Positions 1-7,854 of a stretch of DNA of 12,079 bases are shown in pieces. Positions within the stretch are counted from its first letter, which is position 1; every line of letters begins with the position of its first letter. Both the position numbers and the translations under genes were made by a program. The stretch covers positions 1 through 12,079 of the forward strand of contig CAMCHB010000026.1 in the NCBI GenBank assembly GCA_945874585.1. The letters are read 5' to 3'. The notes under the pieces were generated by a model. That model was not told the origin of the DNA. It made no database searches and saw only the letters and a program-made list of their open reading frames with translations. The stretch comes from an uncultured Clostridium sp. (GTDB lineage: Bacteria > Bacillota > Clostridia > TANB77 > CAG-508).

Positions 1-105
1 GCCTACGATTAGGAAATTGATAAAAGTTAATGCTATGATAATACTTAAACTAATGATTCTTTCTATCATTTGATATAGTTTTATTTTCTTTCTTTCTCCT
101 AACAT
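1..105 (-). CDS. N-terminus of a membrane protein, running off the left edge
   Basis: An ATG at 103-105 opens 35 codons that stay open to the window edge. The translation begins MLGERKKIKLYQ and continues into a hydrophobic stretch rich in Ile and Leu (about residues 17-34, ending FINFLIVG). This is a short positively charged head followed by one transmembrane helix or uncleaved signal anchor, which predicts an N-in membrane protein. The start is supported by a near-perfect Shine-Dalgarno AAGGAGGA eight bases upstream. The gene is on the same strand as the giant adhesin gene and follows its stop by 134 bp, so it may be co-transcribed. Sortases and signal peptidases often sit beside such surface genes and begin this way, so a sortase is a reasonable guess. 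No catalytic region is visible and the family cannot be assigned. It is too short to be listed by most ORF-length cut-offs. Confidence 0.75.
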   Translation of the reverse strand, partial: MLGERKKIKLYQMIERIISLSIIIALTFINFLIVG

Positions 106-112
106 TTTCGTA

Positions 113-120
113 TCCTCCTT
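113..120 (-). promoter_or_regulatory. Ribosome binding site of the leftmost gene
   Basis: Read on the minus strand this is AAGGAGGA, followed by eight bases (after GGAGG) before the ATG at 103-105. It matches the anti-Shine-Dalgarno sequence almost completely and is the main reason for accepting the short truncated reading frame as a real gene. Confidence 0.85.
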
Positions 121-130
121 TTTCTGGTTT

Positions 131-182
131 CTGTGCCCATATTTATAACAATTTTCTGTAATTGTTATAAATATAGGCACAG
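131..182 (-). repeat. Long inverted repeat / RNA hairpin (23-bp arms, 6-nt loop)
   Basis: The arms are 131-153 (begins CTGTGCCCATATTTATAACA) and 160-182, with loop TTCTGT at 154-159. Arms match at 22 of 23 positions. The only non-Watson-Crick pair is 138 (C) with 175 (A), which becomes a G-U wobble in minus-strand RNA but a C-A mismatch in plus-strand RNA, so the structure is fully paired only in a transcript of the operon. It ends about 10 bases before the Shine-Dalgarno of the next gene. No U-tract follows on either strand, so it does not look like an ordinary Rho-independent terminator. Possible roles are an mRNA stability or processing hairpin, an attenuating structure, or, as DNA, a palindromic protein-binding site. 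No flanking target-site duplication is seen. Confidence 0.8.
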
Positions 183-212
183 GTGGAGGTTGGAATAATT
201 CCAACTTCCATC
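182..212. repeat. Second inverted repeat downstream of gene B
   Basis: The core arms are 184-195 (TGGAGGTTGGAA) and 199-210 (TTCCAACTTCCA), with loop TAA; one position (188/206) is not Watson-Crick. It abuts the larger inverted repeat, and positions 182/212 could add one more pair. In minus-strand RNA 188/206 is an A-C mismatch, whereas in plus-strand RNA it is G-U. No U-run follows in the operon direction, so terminator function is not supported. Together with the neighbouring repeat it fills most of the 106-239 intergenic region. I see no convincing sigma-A type promoter there. Confidence 0.6.
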
Positions 213-239
213 CAGTGCATCATCAAGAATTTTGTTTTG

Positions 240-377
240 TTATTTGATTATCTTTGTTCCTTTTCCAAAGACTTTTTTCTTGATGAGAATAATTCCTCCT
301 GCTAAGACGATTAGGATAATGGCTCCTAATACAAAATAGTAGGCTTTATTTCCACCAGTTGGTGGTGTAATAATAAC
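240..377 (-). other. C-terminal sorting-signal-like region of gene B (PPTGG, TM, KKK)
   Basis: This encodes residues 2491-2535. PPTGG is at nt 351-365, followed by a spacer (NKAYYF), a hydrophobic helix of about 18-20 residues (VLGAIILIVLAGGIILI) and a positive tail beginning KKK. The order matches an LPXTG-type cell-wall sorting signal, with Pro in place of Leu at the first motif position. Variant motifs of this kind usually imply a matching variant sortase. The anchoring chemistry is inference; without cleavage the helix would still hold the protein in the membrane. Confidence 0.75.
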
Positions 378-3300
378 TTTTTCTACAAAGTCAGCATCGT
401 ATTCTTTTGGTTCTCCATTTGGATCTTGATTTCCAGCAAGAGCATCCATATCTCTTCTGCCGACTGAATTGCTTAATTGCAAAATTTCAACAATATTTTG
501 ATAACTTAATGTATCTGCTTCATCCTGTGGTGATAATGTTTTTGACAATACCAAATCAACAGTTGTACTATCACCTGGTTTTAAGTCTGTTTTTTCTGTT
601 TTCTTGGTTACAATTACTTGGGTAATTGGTGCTTTTTCTGTCTTTCCTGATTTTGTCTTGACAATCTCTAAGTTAGGGTCTAAGAATCCAATTTGTTTCA
701 TACAATTTACGACCTCTGTATTGCTTAGTTTTTTAGCACCTGTACTGTTTTCTACCTTTGTATTTTGTTTTTCTTTCCATTTCTGGTATTGTTTCTCAAA
801 ATCAGATAGATGAGCATATACATAATCTTCACCATATTTCTTCATTTGTTGTTCAATGTATTTTCCATAAGATTGTTCTTCTTGTTTTTGCTGTTCTTTT
901 TGTGCATCTTCTTGTTGTTTCTTATAATCATCTGTTAAGAATTCAGGCATTGTTTCAACTAATTTCCATCCGTCATTACTATTTTCTGATTCTTTAAACA
1001 CTAAACTATTATCCACATAATCAATAATCTTATCGACTGTCGTGGTAACAATTTTATCGGAATCATAAACTTGACCTGTATAATAGGTTAATCCCAAATC
1101 GTCTCCATCACCTGTATAGTCAATCTGGCTCTTATTGGTAATGGTTAAACGATAGCTAATTTCAATAAATGCACCTTGTAATACTTCCTCATCCATATAA
1201 ATGTGGACGGTACCTTGTTCATATCGATAACGGAATGTATCTCTCTTATATTCATAACCTTCGACACCTGTTTTCTTTTTGTTAATCCAGTTAACATTTT
1301 TATTGATGCCGTTTGCTGTATCGATGATTGTCTCTCCACTAGCTAATTTTACTTTGATTCCTGTTATTTCTTTGTTGATTTCAATCTTTGTTTCTGGTCT
1401 TTGTTCCAAACCAAAATCAATATTACGAATGCGGTAATCTTTTGTTTTCAAACCACTTTGCCAATCTTTGTTATATTCTACTTTTACATTGAATCTGGCT
1501 GTATCAGCAAACATCCAGGTATTATCACGTAATGCTTGATGCTTGCTTGCATCATAATAGCCTTTGTCTTTTCTGGTATCAAATGATGCCAGAACTTCTG
1601 CTTTATTATTTTGAATCGTTGCAGAATATGCGATTACTTTCTTTCTTCTGGTTGCGTCATCTTTTGCATCTGAAATAAGTTCATCATTTTGTGTATTATT
1701 GTTTAAATCATACCATTTTTCGTTTATGTTTCTACCTTCTTGATAAGCCGTTGACTTGTAATCTTGCCCATTGTAAGACACTGGATTTTGTCCTATTTGT
1801 GTATTTTCTCCATCTGAACTTTCTACTTCTGTATCATTCAAATAGGTTTTGGCTGTATCCCCATAGATAAATCTTACAATAAAGTTTCCGGCAATATATT
1901 CATTGAATTTATATTGGCCTCTTTCAACTGCTCCTAAAGTCGTATCAGATACGATATTTCCACTATCCGATACATCGCCTCCCGAATTAACACTATTTCC
2001 TGTATGAATAACATAACTATAATTGTCATCACCTGTATAGATTTCTTTCCATACATATTCATACTCTTCACCATTTTCTGGGTTGTCAATCTTTTCGACT
2101 AATTGAACACGAACACCATTGATTAAGTCTTCCTCTTTTTGTCGAATACCGTCTCCCACAACTTGGCCGGTCTTTAAAGTCTGTGTTCGATCATCATCCC
2201 ATACATAACCATCTAAGGTTCTTCCATTGGTTTCATATAGTTTCAAATCCAAGATTGGTGCTGCATCATTATCATCCTCATAATCATCGATAGCATATGG
2301 ATTGGTATTGCCTGGTTCAGAATCTTTATCGATTAAACCTTCTGGCATTGACTTATCTGGCGCTCCGATTTCAAAAGATGAATAATTGGTAATTTCTACA
2401 ATGCTTTGTTTTTGACCTAATTCCAAAGCATCATTTGCACCTTTTTCTACTTCAAAAGTCATATAAACATAAATTTCCTCACCTGCTTTCAAGATATAAT
2501 CTTGTAAGTCAGTGGTATAAATGGTATTTAATCCCGGATAATAATCCGTACTGGTTTTACCAGTTTCCGACCATTTGATTCTGTGGGTATCCCCAGAACT
2601 GGTCTCATAATAAGATTGTGTTGCCACTCTTGTACTAATTGGAACCCCCTCATCGTTTTGAATATCCAAATAATAATCATCTTGTAGCAAACGATAGGTT
2701 GGATCGTAGTAATCGACTAGTTCATTTACCGTTGCTGCTTGCAAAATAGATTGATTTTTTACCGTAATCTTGTAGGTAACGAAGACTTTTTCTTGTTCAT
2801 CTACTGCCTTTACCTCTTGAATTTTTTCAATTTCTGTTGATTTGTCATCTCCATTGCGATCCAATTTGTTCAAATCATTCATTTTGTAATCATTGATTCT
2901 GTAATTGTAATCGGCTTTGTACAATTCACGGTTGTAGTTAACATTACGATAAGAATCGGTTCTTTTTAACTTAGCATCAAATACATCTAGAATTCCTCTA
3001 GCATTGTATTGGTAAGTTTCTTGTTTTTGGTTGACGGTAGTTACCGTGTTGTAAACATCTTGTGTTACGCCTAGATCAATTTTTGATCGTTCCACTAAAC
3101 CTAAATTTACATGATACATATGCTCTCCAGTATTATAGAAAGTATATTGATTTCCATTTAAGACTAGAGTGTCTTCATGTTCACCAACGGTAAAGTTATC
3201 ATCTAATGGATAGGTAATACCATTGGTTGAAGTTCTGGCATGCATTGCAAATTGTGGTAATACATGTCCAGCAGAATCCAAAGTAACCAATTTTGATACG

Positions 3301-6300
3301 CCATCTGTTTTATCATAAGATAATGGTGTTTTGGTTCCATCTGTTCCAATCGCATAGCCATCGATGATTTCACTAAATTTGTTGTTAAATGCAATTCTTT
3401 CATCTGGATCTTCAGCGGCTTTTGAATTGTTGTCGTATTTTTCTTGGTTTGGATCTACGGAATAATCTGTTACATTTCCACCAGCTAATAAAGTAGTGGA
3501 TTTATAGGTTTCACCATCGTATTCAAATTCCACATCGTATTCTCCAACTGGAACTCGTTCAATATGGTAATAACCTCCTTCATCGGTATAGGTTGTAGCA
3601 TCTACCAAATTGTTTCTGGCATCATAGTATTTTCCAATCGTATTGGTTTCTCTATCAATTAAAGTCACCTTAACACCTTCAATACCGGTTTCCAATTGTC
3701 CATTGGCATTAGCACCACGAATACCATCGTAATTGTTTTCCAATCCTCCATGTGCATCTTTCCATACTACACCAGCGATTCCAATGGTAAATCCGACTTC
3801 ATCATCATTGGCCCAATAAACCTGGGTTGGTCTTTCTACATTGGTAATCGTAAATTTTGGATTGTATTCTGTATAAATACTATCATCGTTTAAAACAGCA
3901 CTTTCATCTATAGTCTCTTGGAAAGCTCTGGCTTCTTTTTGCTGTTTTTCCTGATCGGTTAACAAATCATTTCTCTTTTGATAAACATCTAATACATTGC
4001 TTACATCATTGATATCGGCTGCCTTGCTAATAGCAACTGACATGGTGTTTAATTCTTCTGTCATATGCTCGCTAACTTCTAAGAATTGTGAAACTGCTCT
4101 GCTGGCTTCATTTGGAGTTTCGCGGTAGGTTTCTACTACGGCATCTTTTGCTTCTTCTCCATTTTCAATCTTATTGTAGGTTTCTATTGCTGAATCTAAG
4201 AAAAGTTCTGAATTTTGACTTTGATCATATAAATTCCAGAAAAGTCTGTAAGCAGCTTGGAAAGTTAATCCTGCATCATCTTTATCTGCTTTGGCTGTTT
4301 GTTCTTTCTGTTTGCTTTCGATTTCCAATTGTCCACTACTATCAGATGAATTACCATCCGCTGTACTATGTAAAACAAGTTTATCTCCATATTTTTGGAA
4401 GATTTCATCTGCCATTTCTTTGGCTGATTTTGTGTTCTTTCCAGCTTGTAGAATAAGAACACCCTCTGCCACAAATTTTCCATATGGTGTGTTTTCAATT
4501 ACATTGACCGAATCTTCTACACTTTTTAGCAATCGTTTTTTGTCTTCTTCTGATAAATCTTTTCTTTCTAGAATTTTAGCTTTTGCCTCTTTTATCTTTT
4601 CTTTACTATCTTTAGTACCTGCCATAATTCCCCACATATCTGTATCCATACCTTTAATTTGTTTGTATGCATCTAATGCTGCTACAACTTGTGTTACTTG
4701 TGGTGGCATTTTGGTAACTTTTGCTACATATTTGATAACATCTAAGTGTGAGGCATCCCCTTTTTTATAAAGTTGAACTAGACCAGCTGCTTGGATAACC
4801 TGTCTCATAGATTCTGATTTTACCACATAATTAGAAACAGCCATTAGTTTATCAAATCGAGAAGATTCCGGATCGTTGATTACCCCTGCTATATTGATAA
4901 TTTTTGCCCAATCTTCTTTTCCGTAGATTGCTAAAACACTTTGTGCTGCTTTAAAGAATGCTGATTTGTCTCCACCTTCTTTGTAAATGCTGACAACTTG
5001 TGAAGTAGCATCTAAGAAACTAATTCCTGTACTTGAATACATCCCAACTTTTGCCATATTGCCAGTTACCGATTTCAAAGAATTATACAATCCACTATTT
5101 TCCGATTCACCATAAGCCGCAGAAATCATCTGCATACCGCCAATGGATGTACTACTTGTTGTGGTAAATTGTGCTGTTTCATAACCTGCTTTTGCATCTT
5201 TTTTATGTAAGGTAATCGTTTGTATATGAGTTAAATAATATTTATGTGCAAAATTAACTGATAAACCAAACAAGGATGGCGCTTTTGGAATTCTAGCCGC
5301 TTTAATGGTATGGCGATAGGTTGTTGGTGCGTGAGGATGTGGAATTGGTGTTACAAAATCATACCATACATAGGTATTGTACATTGAACTTAATGTTTGT
5401 GCCTTTACCAATACCTGCATTTCACGATAAGTCAATTCAATTTTGCTAATAGATGTAATGTCGTTTCCACCATAATTAAATAAAGCAATGTAAAAATCTT
5501 CACCTGGATATGGGAATCGATAGGTTTCATCGAATTTTTTTCTCTCTTTTTTACTATCATCTGAGTAAATAAAGCTCCAATAATTTCGAGGAATCTGTCT
5601 TCCTTTTTGATCGTAAATATTCATATCCACCATCAAACCAAATTCTGCTTTTCCACGTAAGGTGTAAATAAAATCTCGAATATAATTTACTTTAAATGGT
5701 CCTACAATATATACTTTGGATTGTCGATTGTAACGTGCAGTTGCCACATCCGTTAAATCTTGAATTGCCTTACCATAACCGCCATGAGAAGCTGAAAGGG
5801 CTGTAAATGCTGAAAACGCAACTGCTTCTGCATATAAATTGGATGACTGCAAATTCAATGCATATCTAGTACCTGTATACAAACTGGTATGAGACAATGC
5901 TTGTTGTACATAGGAATTATAATCTTTATTTTCTTGCATTTCGCACAACACATAGGCTGTATCACTTAATTTTGGATATCCGCCACCCATTGTTAGTGTT
6001 GACAATGGATTTACGATCGCTATCGTGTTCGTTGTATCAGATGTTCTAACTTGTGGAACTGGTGTCGGTAATATTCTTGTTACCATTAACCCTCTAGCAG
6101 CTGCATCTGTATTTGCCATTGTATTTGGGCTTCCAAAATAACGAGTCAATACTGTATCTGTCATGGTGCTAAACTGATTTGGAGCTAATCCTGCTACCCC
6201 TTTAAATTTGCTACTAATATTATTTAAACTTGGGTGTAGTCTACCTCCTACAATCATAAACATATAAAATTTTTGATTATATTCTTCAAAGGAATTTTTT

Positions 6301-7847
6301 CCTCCTACAAAGCCACCTGGTTTTTTGATTTCCTCTAATGCAATTTGTAAATACTGTGCCATATTTTCATCTGTAATAGTTGTTAATAATGTACTTGTTA
6401 AAGAACTTTGCCAATCAATACCAATTTTGCTGGTGTCAATTTTTCCATCTTTTCCAAAGAAAATATTTTTCACATAATCGCTCACTGCCTTTTTAATATT
6501 TTCTCCTGCCCAAGCTTTCACTTGTCTTACTAGACCCGCTGTATAACTATTTAGAATTTTTCCAAGTGATCCTTTAAAAACTTGCACCTGTTGTTCAATT
6601 TTATCAAATATTTTGGTAGCATAAGAAGAGGCTAGTGAACCTGTATTATCTGCTAATTGTGTTAAGGCTTCTTTACGGACTTCTTCTAATTCATCTGAAT
6701 ACGCTTGTCTTTTTGCATCCTCTAATTTTTGTAGTGCTTCTTTTTTCATTTGTTCTGTATTTTTTACTGCTATTTCATCAGAGGCACTTTTTAAACCTGC
6801 TATTGCTTCCTCTATTTCTTTATCTGTAAATTTACTTCCTTTTAAAGATGTTCTAAGATCATCTGCCCACTTATCAAATTGTAATTTTAGATATTCATTG
6901 GTGATACTGCCAACATAATTTCCTAATAAACTCGCAGCTCCTTTTCCAATATCTCCACCAATCATATCTGCTAATTTTTGAGTCAAGTTCTTTTCAAAAT
7001 TGTCCATGAATCGAACAGCTTCACTGTTTAATTCATTTAAAGCAGCTTTTGAAGCTGTGTACTTCCAATCAAAGTTTTCGGTTTCTTTATCTGCCTCTTT
7101 TTGAAAATCAGGAAGTCCTGCCTTTTTACGAACTTTGTTGTACCACTCCATACGAGCATCTTCTGTACGAGCATCAAAATAACCACTTAATGTCGTATTT
7201 AAAACATTAACAAATGGACTATTATCCTTTCCAATTAAATTATCAATTTGCTTAATCAATGGTTGTTTTAAAGCAATATCTAGTACTGTATCGACTCCAT
7301 CATCAATGGTTCTTCCTGCTTTTTCCTTTATCCAATCTTCAATATTGCTCTGTAAGTCACCTTCTACTTTCACGCCTTCATCTTGCAACCATGTTTTAAC
7401 CTCGTTTTTGATTCTCTCTTGTGCTAATTCCTTTTCCTCTTCTACTTTTTCATCTACTGTCTTTTTTAATTTTGTTTTTTCATCGTCTGATAATTTTTTG
7501 CCGGAAATTCTTTCATAATTTCTTACAGCCTCATCAAATACATTTTCTTTGGTTTTATCAAATGCTTGATTGGATGTTTCTATCAAATCTGCTTGTGCAG
7601 ATTCTATACCTTTGCTAAATTTCTCGGCTGTTTTGGTATAAATGGATTTTTTATTTTCATCTTTTGTTTCAAAAGCTCCTCCTCCTGTAGTAGAGGAAAT
7701 AACATTATTACTAGCATCATTTTGTATCGTAGAATCTGTTACCAATGAATTGGATTCTACTGTACTCGTGGTAGCTTTTACGTAATTTTCAATGACCAAA
7801 AGAAGCATACAACTAATCACAAGAACACTTGTTATTTTTTTATACAT
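240..7847 (-). CDS. Giant signal-peptide-bearing, sortase-type surface protein with SdrD B-like/DUF11-like stalk (gene B)
   Basis: This is a 2535-residue secreted surface protein. Residues 1-25 are a signal peptide. Residues about 60-460 are highly charged, Lys/Glu-rich and probably helical or coiled. Residues about 480-890 are a mixed Tyr/Gly-rich region including YIVGPFKVNYI (713-723) and a following beta-rich stretch to about 830. Residues about 905-1310 are again mostly helical. The stalk follows: an SdrD B-like domain (1356-1455), a Tyr-rich linker with LGLVERSKIDLGV (1582-1594), a DUF11-like domain (about 1676-1830), a second SdrD-like domain (1877-2030, GYVWDDDRTQT), a second FGLEQR element (2145-2150), and a second DUF11-like domain (about 2212-2460) interrupted by a coiled-coil insertion (2305-2375). 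The C-terminus has PPTGG (2495-2499), one transmembrane helix and a KKK tail. The start is fixed by a strong ribosome binding site and the signal peptide. Adhesion or intercellular contact is inferred from architecture; the ~1300-residue N-terminal part is unrecognised. Confidence 0.93.
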   Translation of the reverse strand: MYKKITSVLVISCMLLLVIENYVKATTSTVESNSLVTDSTIQNDASNNVISSTTGGGAFETKDENKKSIYTKTAEKFSKGIESAQADLIETSNQAFDKTKENVFDEAVRNYERISGKKLSDDEKTKLKKTVDEKVEEEKELAQERIKNEVKTWLQDEGVKVEGDLQSNIEDWIKEKAGRTIDDGVDTVLDIALKQPLIKQIDNLIGKDNSPFVNVLNTTLSGYFDARTEDARMEWYNKVRKKAGLPDFQKEADKETENFDWKYTASKAALNELNSEAVRFMDNFEKNLTQKLADMIGGDIGKGAASLLGNYVGSITNEYLKLQFDKWADDLRTSLKGSKFTDKEIEEAIAGLKSASDEIAVKNTEQMKKEALQKLEDAKRQAYSDELEEVRKEALTQLADNTGSLASSYATKIFDKIEQQVQVFKGSLGKILNSYTAGLVRQVKAWAGENIKKAVSDYVKNIFFGKDGKIDTSKIGIDWQSSLTSTLLTTITDENMAQYLQIALEEIKKPGGFVGGKNSFEEYNQKFYMFMIVGGRLHPSLNNISSKFKGVAGLAPNQFSTMTDTVLTRYFGSPNTMANTDAAARGLMVTRILPTPVPQVRTSDTTNTIAIVNPLSTLTMGGGYPKLSDTAYVLCEMQENKDYNSYVQQALSHTSLYTGTRYALNLQSSNLYAEAVAFSAFTALSASHGGYGKAIQDLTDVATARYNRQSKVYIVGPFKVNYIRDFIYTLRGKAEFGLMVDMNIYDQKGRQIPRNYWSFIYSDDSKKERKKFDETYRFPYPGEDFYIALFNYGGNDITSISKIELTYREMQVLVKAQTLSSMYNTYVWYDFVTPIPHPHAPTTYRHTIKAARIPKAPSLFGLSVNFAHKYYLTHIQTITLHKKDAKAGYETAQFTTTSSTSIGGMQMISAAYGESENSGLYNSLKSVTGNMAKVGMYSSTGISFLDATSQVVSIYKEGGDKSAFFKAAQSVLAIYGKEDWAKIINIAGVINDPESSRFDKLMAVSNYVVKSESMRQVIQAAGLVQLYKKGDASHLDVIKYVAKVTKMPPQVTQVVAALDAYKQIKGMDTDMWGIMAGTKDSKEKIKEAKAKILERKDLSEEDKKRLLKSVEDSVNVIENTPYGKFVAEGVLILQAGKNTKSAKEMADEIFQKYGDKLVLHSTADGNSSDSSGQLEIESKQKEQTAKADKDDAGLTFQAAYRLFWNLYDQSQNSELFLDSAIETYNKIENGEEAKDAVVETYRETPNEASRAVSQFLEVSEHMTEELNTMSVAISKAADINDVSNVLDVYQKRNDLLTDQEKQQKEARAFQETIDESAVLNDDSIYTEYNPKFTITNVERPTQVYWANDDEVGFTIGIAGVVWKDAHGGLENNYDGIRGANANGQLETGIEGVKVTLIDRETNTIGKYYDARNNLVDATTYTDEGGYYHIERVPVGEYDVEFEYDGETYKSTTLLAGGNVTDYSVDPNQEKYDNNSKAAEDPDERIAFNNKFSEIIDGYAIGTDGTKTPLSYDKTDGVSKLVTLDSAGHVLPQFAMHARTSTNGITYPLDDNFTVGEHEDTLVLNGNQYTFYNTGEHMYHVNLGLVERSKIDLGVTQDVYNTVTTVNQKQETYQYNARGILDVFDAKLKRTDSYRNVNYNRELYKADYNYRINDYKMNDLNKLDRNGDDKSTEIEKIQEVKAVDEQEKVFVTYKITVKNQSILQAATVNELVDYYDPTYRLLQDDYYLDIQNDEGVPISTRVATQSYYETSSGDTHRIKWSETGKTSTDYYPGLNTIYTTDLQDYILKAGEEIYVYMTFEVEKGANDALELGQKQSIVEITNYSSFEIGAPDKSMPEGLIDKDSEPGNTNPYAIDDYEDDNDAAPILDLKLYETNGRTLDGYVWDDDRTQTLKTGQVVGDGIRQKEEDLINGVRVQLVEKIDNPENGEEYEYVWKEIYTGDDNYSYVIHTGNSVNSGGDVSDSGNIVSDTTLGAVERGQYKFNEYIAGNFIVRFIYGDTAKTYLNDTEVESSDGENTQIGQNPVSYNGQDYKSTAYQEGRNINEKWYDLNNNTQNDELISDAKDDATRRKKVIAYSATIQNNKAEVLASFDTRKDKGYYDASKHQALRDNTWMFADTARFNVKVEYNKDWQSGLKTKDYRIRNIDFGLEQRPETKIEINKEITGIKVKLASGETIIDTANGINKNVNWINKKKTGVEGYEYKRDTFRYRYEQGTVHIYMDEEVLQGAFIEISYRLTITNKSQIDYTGDGDDLGLTYYTGQVYDSDKIVTTTVDKIIDYVDNSLVFKESENSNDGWKLVETMPEFLTDDYKKQQEDAQKEQQKQEEQSYGKYIEQQMKKYGEDYVYAHLSDFEKQYQKWKEKQNTKVENSTGAKKLSNTEVVNCMKQIGFLDPNLEIVKTKSGKTEKAPITQVIVTKKTEKTDLKPGDSTTVDLVLSKTLSPQDEADTLSYQNIVEILQLSNSVGRRDMDALAGNQDPNGEPKEYDADFVEKVIITPPTGGNKAYYFVLGAIILIVLAGGIILIKKKVFGKGTKIIK
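7773..7847 (-). other. Signal peptide of gene B
   Basis: Residues 1-25 show a basic n-region (MYKK), a hydrophobic core (about 5-19, ITSVLVISCMLLLVI) and a polar c-region ending VKA before TTST. The likely cleavage by signal peptidase I is after Ala25. The mature protein then begins with a Ser/Thr/Asn-rich linker (about 26-57). Confidence 0.8.
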
Positions 7848-7854
7848 TTTGCTA

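Noticed and set aside
131..182. Rho-independent terminator of gene B
   Set aside because: The stem is long but no U-tract follows on either strand; in the operon direction the next bases are AAACCAGAAAAAGGAGG. Part of the ribosome binding region of the next gene follows directly.
131..182. MITE or insertion-sequence end
   Set aside because: No target-site duplication, transposase fragment or second copy is visible in the window. A genome-wide copy search would be needed to reopen this.
106..239. Promoter for the leftmost gene within the intergenic region
   Set aside because: TATAAC/TATAAA strings occur within the hairpin arms, but no good TTGACA-like box lies 16-18 bases upstream; the best candidate is TTATAA, a weak match.
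4291..4770. 159-codon open frame on the plus strand opposite gene B
   Set aside because: It lies fully antisense to a well-supported coding region, has no recognisable domain, and its Ser/Phe/Leu-rich composition is what the reverse complement of Lys/Glu/Asp-rich AT-rich coding sequence gives. The other short plus-strand frames (for example 4088-4456, 604-813, 10209-10409) are rejected for the same reason.
7809..7820. Lipobox-like VISC at residues 10-13 of gene B, suggesting a lipoprotein
   Set aside because: Cys13 is too close to the N-terminus, and the hydrophobic core continues after it (MLLLVI). The sequence fits an ordinary signal peptide with a later cleavage, and the C-terminus already carries an anchor.
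7835..7841. A7 run at codons 3-5 of gene B as a phase-variation tract
   Set aside because: A7 runs are common in this AT-rich sequence, for example in the interior of gene B near 5535 and of gene A near 8115. A Lys-Lys-Ile signal-peptide start naturally produces one, so there is no special evidence of slippage.
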